9,670 bases of DNA from positions 1 through 9,670 of the forward strand of contig CAJQQJ010000350.1 in the NCBI GenBank assembly GCA_905480445.1. Direction: 5' to 3'. The notes beneath the pieces are model-generated. The model worked only from the letters and a program-made list of their open reading frames with translations. It was not told the DNA's origin and did not search any database. Below, one piece after another: positions 1 through 5,791 of this stretch; the first letter of the stretch is position 1; each line of letters begins with the position of its first letter. Source of the DNA: an uncultured Alphaproteobacteria bacterium (lineage in GTDB: Bacteria > Pseudomonadota > Alphaproteobacteria > UBA7985 > CAJQQZ01). The position numbers and the translations under genes are program-made.

Positions 1-80
1 TCAAGCGCATGAAGTGCTGGATGATCAAGATCGCTGGTGGTCACAAAAAGTTCGGGTTGGCTGACGAAAGGTTTCTGCAT
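1..80 (-). CDS. N-terminal fragment of a probable insertion-sequence transposase (runs off the window)
   Basis: An ATG at 80-78 opens a frame of 26 codons that is still open at the left edge. The peptide starts MQKPFVSQPELFVTTSDLDH and continues PALHAL. The stretch 'xQPELFVxxxDLxHPxLxAL' recalls the N-terminus of some IS5-type DDE transposases, but this is from memory and the catalytic domain is outside the window. Support comes from context: the frame starts just beyond the point where the Hsp70 gene loses its family sequence, as expected for an insertion sequence carrying its gene near its end. No good Shine-Dalgarno sequence is visible. An in-frame TAA lies about 45 bases upstream of the ATG, so the protein cannot begin much earlier. 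It could instead be another mobile-element protein. Confidence 0.45.
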   Translation of the reverse strand, partial: MQKPFVSQPELFVTTSDLDHPALHAL

Positions 81-137
81 GACAAAAGTTACCAAATATT
101 CCAGCCTATGGGAATCCTCTAGTTATGCTGAGGTCTC
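1..137. mobile_element. Candidate end of an insertion sequence interrupting the Hsp70 gene
   Basis: On the minus strand the Hsp70 frame is normal through the DIGGGTSDF motif and then changes at about position 137 to five unrelated residues and a TAG at 121-119. From there to base 1 nothing resembles an Hsp70 C-terminal half in any frame. A new frame on the same strand begins at 80. The outermost sequence, minus strand from about 137, begins GAGACCTCAGCATAAC and could be a terminal inverted repeat. The opposite end and the target duplication lie outside the window, so the exact boundary and family are not established. Confidence 0.45.
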
Positions 138-721
138 GAGAAGTCAGACGTACCGCCACCAATATCAACGATGAGCGCCAGTGCTTCTTTTTGCAGGCTT
201 CTTTCAAAGTCAAAAGCCGCCGCCAATGGCTCGTATTGGAATTCAACCGACTTGAAACCAGCTGTCTTGAAACATTCGCGCAGAGAGTTTTCTGCCTTTT
301 GATCTTTGTCTGGATTGCTCTCAAAGAAAAACACAGGGCGCCCTACGACGACTTTATCCAGAGGCGCCTTTGCTTGTGTTTCGGCTGTCTTTTTTAATCT
401 CTCAACGAATCCGGACACAATGGATGCGAATGGTACTTTCTTGCCCATTACAACTGTCTTCTCGTCAAAGAGGGAAGTTCCCAACAATGACTTGAGTGCG
501 CGCAGGTAGCGGCCATTGTCTCCCGCAATGTAGCGCTCTTTCGCTTCTTCGCCGATAAAGTCGTGTTTCTCATCATCGTCGAAAAAGACAGCCGTCGGCG
601 CGGTCAGTTTTCCATCTGCGAACTCAACCAATTTGACTGAATTCGCAGCCACGTAACCTAGTGCCGAATTAGAAGTGCCAAAGTCAAAGCCACAAGCGCC
701 ACTTGCTTCTGCATGAGACAT
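119..721 (-). pseudogene. yegD: YegD-like Hsp70-family chaperone, truncated in the nucleotide-binding domain
   Basis: This was an actin-fold ATPase of the Hsp70 superfamily, YegD type (E. coli YegD is about 450 residues). Only about 195 native residues remain. The first phosphate motif is GFDFGTSNS at residues 11-19. VVVGRP lies mid-domain, followed by the YegD-like FQYEPLAAAFDFE, and the second phosphate motif is DIGGGTSDF at 186-194. Right after it the sequence becomes SRPQHN and stops at 121-119. The adenosine motif, the rest of the ATPase lobe and the C-terminal region are missing. The start ATG (721-719) follows AGGA with 8 bases between. The 5' half looks undamaged, which suggests a recent break. 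With half of the ATP site gone it cannot act as a normal chaperone. A possible weak promoter lies in the 80-base gap upstream (TTGATT, 17 bases, TAGTAA). Confidence 0.85.
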
Positions 722-801
722 GAGAAGTTTCCTGTAAATCAGGGTGATGAAGGAGGACGGTTACTAAAGGAAGTAAAACAAAAAATCAAAGGCAAATGAG
801 A

Positions 802-1392
802 TCAAAGCAAAGACCAAATCGCCAGAGCAACAACGGCAACCATTGCTGCAGCCATCGCCAAGTTTATTCGTGACTGCGTTGAGGGAGCCAGATCCAGTCT
901 ATGCAAGGAAATGCCTGCCCAAAGCCAAACTAAATGAAGTGGAATCCAAATCGCGTTATAGATCATGAACTTCAGCGTTGTTTCCATTACCAAGTTGTCT
1001 GCCATGAAAGCAAATCCGGTAAACAAGGTGGTGTTAACAGCATAGCATTTAGGATTGATGAATTGGAGAATGAAGCCATCCATAAATCCCGGCTTAGATT
1101 TGGCCTCGATAAAGGCGATTTTCGCACCTGCAGTGGCAATCTTAAAAGCTAGATAAAGGAGGTAAATCGTAGATAGGACTAGTAGAACATTTCGAACAAT
1201 TGGCACTGAAAAGATGATAGCCGCCAATCCCGTAACAACAGCCAGTCCAACAGCGAAATTCCCAACGCACAAACCAGAAACATAGCTCAAGCCTGGCCCC
1301 CGACCATAAGCTGCCCCAATGCCAGCTGTAGAGAGAACACCCGGCCCAGGGGTAATTATCAAAAGAAAAACAGCGAGAGCGAAAGCTAACAA
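802..1392 (-). CDS. LysE/RhtB-family amino-acid exporter
   Basis: This is an inner-membrane transporter of the LysE/RhtB family, which exports amino acids or related small molecules; the substrate cannot be read from sequence. It is 196 residues (family about 200-210) and very hydrophobic, with roughly five to six membrane segments. The family signature PGPGVL lies at residues 15-20, and a second conserved motif (QFINPKCYAVNTTLF) opens the second half. There is no ATG at the 5' end. The ccdB stop TAG (1398-1396) is in the same frame and is followed at once by ATT and TTG. The start given is TTG 1392; ATT 1395 is also possible. AAGGA at 1402-1406, inside the last codons of ccdB, is 6 bases from ATT and 9 from TTG. 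PGPG lies about five residues nearer the N-terminus than in E. coli RhtB, so a few native codons and the original promoter may have been lost. Expression is probably coupled to ccdB. Confidence 0.85.
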   Translation of the reverse strand: MLAFALAVFLLIITPGPGVLSTAGIGAAYGRGPGLSYVSGLCVGNFAVGLAVVTGLAAIIFSVPIVRNVLLVLSTIYLLYLAFKIATAGAKIAFIEAKSKPGFMDGFILQFINPKCYAVNTTLFTGFAFMADNLVMETTLKFMIYNAIWIPLHLVWLWAGISLHRLDLAPSTQSRINLAMAAAMVAVVALAIWSLL

Positions 1393-1395
1393 AAT

Positions 1396-1695
1396 CTAGA
1401 ATCCTTGGAAAAGCATATCGAGAGCATCGGAGATCTCCCAGAACTGGTCAGATAGATTAGTAACAGGGTCTTTCAACTGGCTAACTGGCACTGCGGAAAT
1501 GTATTGAGAAACCATTGAGTAGGCTTGCCCTTCGATTTCAAACGTTGGATTTAGTCTCTTGCCCTGTGAAGGTGCAATCTCGACTGGCATCAACGGCGCA
1601 ACAATTCGAGTGTTCAAACCATCAAACAAGTCGGCTTGAACGTCAATTAAGAAACCCTGCCCTGGTAGCCCAGGGTAAACATCATATTTGGCCAC
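1396..1695 (-). CDS. ccdB: CcdB-family toxin (DNA gyrase poison)
   Basis: CcdB toxins bind the GyrA subunit of DNA gyrase and trap the enzyme on cleaved DNA unless held by CcdA. This protein has 99 residues (F-plasmid CcdB has 101). It shows family features in order: an early FLIDVQADLFD segment matching the FVDVQSD strand, RIVAPLMPVE matching RMVIPL, then a P.FEIEGQ.Y.M segment, SAVPVSQL matching SVPVSV, and a C-terminal helix ending LFQGF. F-plasmid CcdB ends in Trp-Gly-Ile, residues needed for gyrase poisoning there. Here the end is Gln-Gly-Phe, so the Gly is kept and the Trp is not; from memory the Vibrio fischeri homologue also lacks this Trp. The start is GTG (1695-1693), sharing one base with the ccdA stop (TAGTG), which implies tight translational coupling. 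The frame is intact, so the toxin may be active. Confidence 0.9.
   Translation of the reverse strand: MAKYDVYPGLPGQGFLIDVQADLFDGLNTRIVAPLMPVEIAPSQGKRLNPTFEIEGQAYSMVSQYISAVPVSQLKDPVTNLSDQFWEISDALDMLFQGF
1402..1406 (-). promoter_or_regulatory. Shine-Dalgarno sequence for lysE inside the end of ccdB
   Basis: AAGGA on the minus strand falls within the last ccdB codons (Gln-Gly-Phe). It is the only evident ribosome-binding site for the exporter, 6 bases before ATT 1395 and 9 before TTG 1392. It supports initiation right after the ccdB stop rather than further into lysE. Confidence 0.5.
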
Positions 1696-1931
1696 TAGAA
1701 GAGGCGGTACTTTTCAAGAGGCAATCCGTGCTTTTCCACATAGCGATTTGAACTCTCGATCGCCTTCTGATTTTCTCTCAGCCAGGCCTCTTCTTTTGCC
1801 CTTTTTACGGCTTGACGAAGGCCAACTTCTGCTGCCTCAGAGAGGCTCAAGCCTAATTCCTTTGCCTCACGAATAAGTTCTACATCGAGAGAAAGATTGG
1901 TTGGTTTCTTTTTGCGCGAGATCCTATTCAT
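1695..1931 (-). CDS. ccdA: CcdA-family antitoxin
   Basis: CcdA antitoxins have an N-terminal ribbon-helix-helix DNA-binding domain that represses their own operon and an unstructured C-terminal tail that wraps CcdB. Here 78 residues fit the family (F-plasmid CcdA has 72). The basic start MNRISRKKKP and the strand TNLSLD precede helices around ELIREAKELGLSLSEAAEVGL. A charged tail follows, containing the family-like ENQKAIESSNRYVEKHGLPL. The ATG (1931-1929) has a good Shine-Dalgarno, GGAG, 7 bases upstream. A promoter-like sequence and a short palindrome lie at 1952-1980. Antitoxin-first order and a one-base overlap with the toxin are typical. Chromosomal copies may be stabilising, addictive or decaying; sequence alone cannot decide. 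Confidence 0.9.
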   Translation of the reverse strand: MNRISRKKKPTNLSLDVELIREAKELGLSLSEAAEVGLRQAVKRAKEEAWLRENQKAIESSNRYVEKHGLPLEKYRLF

Positions 1932-1951
1932 GTTTCTGCTCCATAAATATA

Positions 1952-1980
1952 AGCATAAAATATGCGCACAACCATGTAAA
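1952..1980 (-). promoter_or_regulatory. Likely sigma-70 promoter of ccdAB
   Basis: Read on the minus strand, TTTACA (1980-1975) and TATGCT (1957-1952) are separated by exactly 17 bases. They match the -35 and -10 consensus at 5 of 6 and 4 of 6 positions. The -10 lies about 20 bases before the ccdA start. The element begins just after the stop of the upstream hydroxylase gene (1985), so the toxin-antitoxin pair appears to carry its own promoter. This is inferred from sequence only. Confidence 0.55.
1953..1965. promoter_or_regulatory. Palindrome over the ccdAB -10 element, candidate CcdA operator
   Basis: GCATAAAATATGC is an inverted repeat with perfect 5-base arms (GCATA/TATGC) around three bases. 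It covers almost all of the proposed -10 element. Autorepression by the antitoxin or the CcdAB complex is established for F-plasmid ccd, so this is a reasonable operator candidate, but the arms are short and a chance occurrence in AT-rich sequence is possible. Confidence 0.4.
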
Positions 1981-1984
1981 CAAG

Positions 1985-2962
1985 CTATCTCCGATTACCA
2001 AAAATCTTCTGGCGTCTTTCCCGCATCTTGTCATTGGCTTCCACTGAACCATCATGGAACGAACCAAACCAGCGATCCCAGGGCATCTCTAATGTGCCGT
2101 AATTGCATTCAAAGTACCGGTGATGCAGCTGATGAAAAAAGTCCCCCATCGCTAGACGGCTTTTATCTTTCACGACAAAGCTTTCGAAGCCAGCATGAGA
2201 TGTAACCGCCTCCAACGCTTTGAACTGCATATGAAAAAGAAAGTGAATTGGATGTGATAAAACAACCCAGTGGATCATCGCGCTGCTCAAATAGAGGAGA
2301 TGCTCAATCGGATGCATGGACATGCCAGACCATGGGCCGATGTTGATATTGCGATGATGAAGGCTGTGAGCCAGTTTATACAGCGGTGGCCAATGTAGAA
2401 ACCGGTGTATCCAATAAAAATGGATAGAGCCCCAGAGTGGCTGTAGCAAGAACAAAGCAACGAACCAGTATGGGTTATCTGACCAAAGCAACAGAGGAAC
2501 GTAGCCGTTGGCATAGCCCCAGAACATTAGGACTTCAAACCCAGTCCAAATCGTAACGCCGCTCACCAATGTCCAAAACATGTTGTCCCAGACCTGGTTA
2601 CGGAACAAGAAGTTACCATTTTTGCGAGCCAGATCACGCGGATCAAATTTCCGCTTCTTCCCTTGTTGCGTTAAGGTGTAGAAAAAGAGATGGAGGCCGC
2701 CAGCAACAACAACCATAAAAATCATGTTGCGAGCATAGATTTCTGCAATCCAACTGGGCTCAAAACTCCTGCAACGATCCAGAGCTGGTTGCCACCAATG
2801 CCAAGTGGCAATAGCCAGCAGAAGAACAAGCACTCTTGTTGTAACGACATGCCAAGAGACAGAAAGCCAACGTAAAATCTGAATCGGCCTGGGTGGCAGA
2901 TCAAACAAAGGTGACAGTTTGATCTTCTCGGCCGGTAGCCAATTCCACCCACTCAGTCTCAT
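1985..2962 (-). CDS. Fatty-acid-hydroxylase / sterol-desaturase family membrane di-iron protein
   Basis: Members of this superfamily are integral membrane oxygenases that hydroxylate or desaturate lipids, using two irons held by histidine clusters. The 325-residue protein shows the full set: HRFLH (186-190), HSLHH (199-203), H217 and H221 in HPIEH, and HQLHH (277-281) followed by ECNYGT. Hydrophobic segments lie near 41-57, 79-97, 128-148, 163-180 and 222-246, so the histidine boxes would sit on one face as in the family. FDPRDLARKNGNFLFRNQVW at about 106-125 is a polar stretch before the catalytic half. The substrate is unknown; neighbours give no lipid pathway. The start ATG (2962) has only a weak AAGA upstream. 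The 75-base gap from the YCII gene shows no strong terminator, so the two could be co-transcribed. Confidence 0.85.
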   Translation of the reverse strand: MRLSGWNWLPAEKIKLSPLFDLPPRPIQILRWLSVSWHVVTTRVLVLLLAIATWHWWQPALDRCRSFEPSWIAEIYARNMIFMVVVAGGLHLFFYTLTQQGKKRKFDPRDLARKNGNFLFRNQVWDNMFWTLVSGVTIWTGFEVLMFWGYANGYVPLLLWSDNPYWFVALFLLQPLWGSIHFYWIHRFLHWPPLYKLAHSLHHRNINIGPWSGMSMHPIEHLLYLSSAMIHWVVLSHPIHFLFHMQFKALEAVTSHAGFESFVVKDKSRLAMGDFFHQLHHRYFECNYGTLEMPWDRWFGSFHDGSVEANDKMRERRQKIFGNRR

Positions 2963-3037
2963 TTTCTTAGACCCACAGAATCATCAATCAATTGGACTGA
3001 AAACTAAGACAGTGGGCCCGTCAATGAAATTCTAGAG

Positions 3038-3352
3038 TTACATATCCATCGCTTCAGCGACTTCAACAGAACCATGTCCACCAACTAAGACAGGGCATCC
3101 TTTGGCGATTTCGATCGCGGCTTCGATTGAATCAGCTTCAACCAGTGAATAGCCAGAGAGTGGATTGGATCCACCATTGTCTTCGACACCGTCAGCCGTA
3201 ACGGTTTTGGATAGCCCAACTGGGTTACCGCCATCGACCAAAGCTGGCCCAATTGATTGCATCCAGGCACCCCATGCAGCCATGACCTTTTGACCTTCTT
3301 CTGGCGTCGCTGGCGTCTGACCACCATGATAAGCGAATACGAATTTAGCCAT
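3038..3352 (-). CDS. YCII-related domain protein
   Basis: This small cytoplasmic protein of 104 residues belongs to the YCII/DGPF family, a ferredoxin-like fold whose biochemical role is mostly unknown. Recognisable features are the opening strand KFVFAYHGG with its conserved His, a Trp-containing helix (AAWGAWMQSIGPALVDGGNPVG), the central GYSLVEADSIEAAIEIAKGCP segment and a closing VEVAEAMDM. The ATG has a strong Shine-Dalgarno, AAGGAG, 7 bases upstream. It is transcribed divergently from the M24 hydrolase across a 112-base gap with an inverted repeat. Some family members sit next to ECF sigma factors, but none is present here. Confidence 0.85.
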   Translation of the reverse strand: MAKFVFAYHGGQTPATPEEGQKVMAAWGAWMQSIGPALVDGGNPVGLSKTVTADGVEDNGGSNPLSGYSLVEADSIEAAIEIAKGCPVLVGGHGSVEVAEAMDM

Positions 3353-3379
3353 GAAATTTCTCCTTTGAATTAACTTTAT

Positions 3380-3400
3380 CTGAACTCAAATTCGGTTCAG
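3380..3400. promoter_or_regulatory. Inverted repeat in the divergent yciI-like/M24 gap, candidate operator
   Basis: CTGAAC and GTTCAG form a perfect 6-base inverted repeat separated by 9 bases. Two further inner positions also pair, so 8 of 10 positions are symmetric. It lies near the middle of the gap between two divergent genes, about one helical turn wide between arm centres, as for a dimeric repressor or activator site. No regulator gene is adjacent, so the binding protein is unknown. As an RNA hairpin it would be weak and has no U-tract, so a terminator is unlikely. Confidence 0.4.
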
Positions 3401-3464
3401 TATTTATAGGACGAATGAGACCTACCCTATTAGACACGTCAAGACCAAAAAATTGGAGTTTATT

Positions 3465-4628
3465 GTGCGCGCGCCTTTTTCAGCCTTTTCAGACCAGGAA
3501 TTTCGAGCACGTTTTAATGAAGCGCGCAAATCACTCCGCAGCGCAAACCTAGACGCCTTAGTCATAGTCGCACCTGAGCACCTTTTTTACTTTGGTGGTT
3601 ATGATTCATGGGTCGCTGTTAACTCCCCACAAGCTATGATTTTCACCTCAGGTGACGATGAGCCTACACTCATTTTGAGGGACGTAGACTTAAGTTTGGC
3701 GACGGAGACCTCCTGGTTGAATGACATTAGAACTTACAACATGGTCTTGGAAGATTACCCGACGCGCGTGAAAGAGATACTGCACCAGAAAGGCCTAACT
3801 GGCGGGAAGATTGGAGTAGAAAAGCAATCATACGCTTTGACTTACAGTCTTGGTCAGGCCCTAGAGGCAACACTCCAAAACTTTGAGTTTGTTGATACCA
3901 CCAATCAGCTCGGTGCTTTGCGTCTCATCAAATCTCCTCAAGAGTTGGTCTATATCAACAAAGCAGCAACTTACGCTGCATCAGGACTCGTGGCCCTGGA
4001 ATTTCATTCAAGAGTGGGTGTCAATGAAATGACATTGGGAACAGAGATCGACTATGCCTTGCGTAAAGCTGGCAGCGATTACCCAGCCATTCCGACGGAA
4101 CTAACCAGCGGTTCAAGATCCGCCGGTTGCCACGGAACACCGAGAAACCGCATCGTTGAAAGCGGCGATCTGGTCCATGCAGAGTTTGCAGGTGTCGAGC
4201 AACGTTATCACGCCGTTGCATTCCAAACCCTGGCTTGTGGTGAGCCTTCTCCAGAAGCAATAGAACTCTATAACACAGGGCTTGCTTCGCTTCGAGCGGG
4301 CATCGATGCTATCAAACCAGGCGCGAATGTTGCTGCTGTCGAGGAAGCATCCTTGGAACCATTGAAGGCTCTGGGCTTGGAAAAAGCGGCAATGATGCGG
4401 TTCGGTTATGGCATTGGCATCGCCTACCCACCTATCTGGTTGGAAACACTACAGATAGCCCGAGGGTTTGATCAAAGTCTGGAACCAGGAATGGTTTTTG
4501 TCCTCCATTCTTGTTTGGAACTACCCAGTGAGAACCTGGGTATTATTCAAGGTGGAACCTATCACTTGACGTCAACGGGCTTAGAAATGATTGTTGGCAC
4601 AGGTGATTGTGAATTAGTGATTCTTTAA
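3465..4628 (+). CDS. M24 (pita-bread fold) hydrolase lacking the metal site; ectoine-hydrolase/creatinase-like
   Basis: The protein has a creatinase N-terminal domain (about 1-150) and a C-terminal pita-bread domain (about 155-387). GTG 3465 is preferred because GGAG lies 6 bases upstream; an in-frame TTG at 3453 would add four residues but leave no ribosome-binding site. In metallopeptidases of this fold five residues (Asp, Asp, His, Glu, Glu) hold two metals. Aligned by eye, these are Glu240, Val251, Tyr315, His348 and Gly363, so the di-metal site is gone. His223 in CHGTPRNR aligns with the catalytic His of creatinase. EFAG, the RYH that follows, and GYGIGIAYPPIW match what I recall of ectoine hydrolase (DoeA/EutD), where a Glu at the first position is proposed as the catalytic residue. 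A C-N bond hydrolase acting on a small ring or amidine compound is likelier than a peptidase. No doeB-type deacetylase is nearby, so the substrate is unknown. Confidence 0.8.
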   Translation: MRAPFSAFSDQEFRARFNEARKSLRSANLDALVIVAPEHLFYFGGYDSWVAVNSPQAMIFTSGDDEPTLILRDVDLSLATETSWLNDIRTYNMVLEDYPTRVKEILHQKGLTGGKIGVEKQSYALTYSLGQALEATLQNFEFVDTTNQLGALRLIKSPQELVYINKAATYAASGLVALEFHSRVGVNEMTLGTEIDYALRKAGSDYPAIPTELTSGSRSAGCHGTPRNRIVESGDLVHAEFAGVEQRYHAVAFQTLACGEPSPEAIELYNTGLASLRAGIDAIKPGANVAAVEEASLEPLKALGLEKAAMMRFGYGIGIAYPPIWLETLQIARGFDQSLEPGMVFVLHSCLELPSENLGIIQGGTYHLTSTGLEMIVGTGDCELVIL

Positions 4629-4687
4629 TTTGTTCTTGTTATGTTCTCATTCGTTTGATACACCTTTCTCTCATTCAGGAGAGAGAC

Positions 4688-5791
4688 ATGAAGGGTTTCC
4701 AAGACGGAAGTTCAACATTCGCAAGAGACATGCGGCGGGGACGAGGCGCAGTTACCAACACGAGTGGACGCTTTGAAAATGAGGAAAGAGTGGCTAGTGA
4801 CGACGGATGGTCAAGCCTTGACGAGCTAGCACAAGTTAACACTAAGACTTCGGTTACCCTAGAAACGCCTAGAACAATAATTACCAAGAACCAATCGCCA
4901 GACATCCCTTTTGATCGGTCAATCAATCCATACCGTGGATGTGAACATGGGTGCATCTATTGTTTTGCGCGCCCTACCCACGCCTTTTTGGGGCTGTCAC
5001 CAGGTTTGGATTTTGAGGCTAAACTCTTTGCTAAACCTGACGCGCCACAGCTTTTGGAAAAAGAACTACGATCTAAAAGCTACAGGCCTGCGCCCATTGC
5101 AATTGGTACGAACACAGACCCTTATCAACCCATTGATCGACAGTACCGGTTAATGCGTCAGATCTTAGACGTTTTGAGAGATTTCAATCACCCCATCACT
5201 ATTACGACGAAATCCGCTTTGATCTTGCGTGATCTCGATATCTTGGCTGACATGGCGAAGCAGGGTCTGGTGTCCGTTGCCATTTCGGTCACTTCCTTAG
5301 ATGCTAAATTATCGAGAACAATGGAGCCCAGAGCCTCAACGCCGATGAAAAGGCTAGCCGCGATTTCAGTTCTGAGAGAAGCTGGTATTCCTGTTGGTAT
5401 CCTGACCTCACCTATGATCCCAGCGATTAACGACCATGAGTTGGAAGACATATTGTCGGCCTGCAAAAGCGCCGGAGCCCTTTGGGCAAGATACATCCTT
5501 CTGCGCATGCCTTACGAAATCAAACATTTGTTTCGCGAATGGCTAGAAGAAAATTTCCCAGACAGAGCAGACAAAGTCATCAAGCTCATCAAAGAGACTA
5601 GAGGCGGTAAGAACTACGACGCTCAATGGGGTAAACGTATGAAAGGCGAAGGCCAATATGCTGAATTGTTAGCCTCACGTTTCAGGTTAGCAAAAAAGAA
5701 ATACGGTCTTGATTACAAAAACCCACCGCTCAGAACTGATTTGTTTAAGCCGCCACTGGCCACTGCCAATCAATTGGCTTTGTTTAGCTAG
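4688..5791 (+). CDS. PA0069-family radical SAM protein
   Basis: This radical S-adenosylmethionine protein belongs to the PA0069 group, related to spore photoproduct lyase. The 4Fe-4S cluster motif is C85-x3-C89-x2-C92 in NPYRGCEHGCIYCFARP. IGTNTDPYQPIDR, ITITTKS and VAISVTSLD follow in the order usual for the group, and the protein ends in a basic tail and LALFS. The start ATG 4688 has AGGAG 6 bases upstream; an upstream in-frame TTG at 4655 lacks support. The length of 367 residues is typical. The reaction is unknown for most of this group. It lies 59 bases downstream of the M24 gene on the same strand with no hairpin terminator in between, so co-transcription is possible but a functional link is not shown. 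Its TAG overlaps the convergent decarboxylase stop. Confidence 0.88.
   Translation: MKGFQDGSSTFARDMRRGRGAVTNTSGRFENEERVASDDGWSSLDELAQVNTKTSVTLETPRTIITKNQSPDIPFDRSINPYRGCEHGCIYCFARPTHAFLGLSPGLDFEAKLFAKPDAPQLLEKELRSKSYRPAPIAIGTNTDPYQPIDRQYRLMRQILDVLRDFNHPITITTKSALILRDLDILADMAKQGLVSVAISVTSLDAKLSRTMEPRASTPMKRLAAISVLREAGIPVGILTSPMIPAINDHELEDILSACKSAGALWARYILLRMPYEIKHLFREWLEENFPDRADKVIKLIKETRGGKNYDAQWGKRMKGEGQYAELLASRFRLAKKKYGLDYKNPPLRTDLFKPPLATANQLALFS

Noticed and set aside
125..509. Plus-strand open frames across the Hsp70 remnant
   Set aside because: They are antisense shadows of the conserved Hsp70 frame with no family resemblance or good start signals.
802..1695. A CcdB-LysE fusion protein
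   Set aside because: The frames are aligned but a TAG separates them and CcdB ends at its normal family length. Readthrough is possible but not supported.
2963..3037. Terminator after the YCII gene (TCTTAG ... CTAAGA)
   Set aside because: Arms of six bases are separated by about 35 bases and there is no U-tract; GGGCCC nearby is too short to mean anything.
3465..4628. A true ectoine degradation locus (doeA with doeB, doeX)
   Set aside because: Only one resembling gene is present; the AsnC regulator is 2.5 kb away and paired with the decarboxylase instead.
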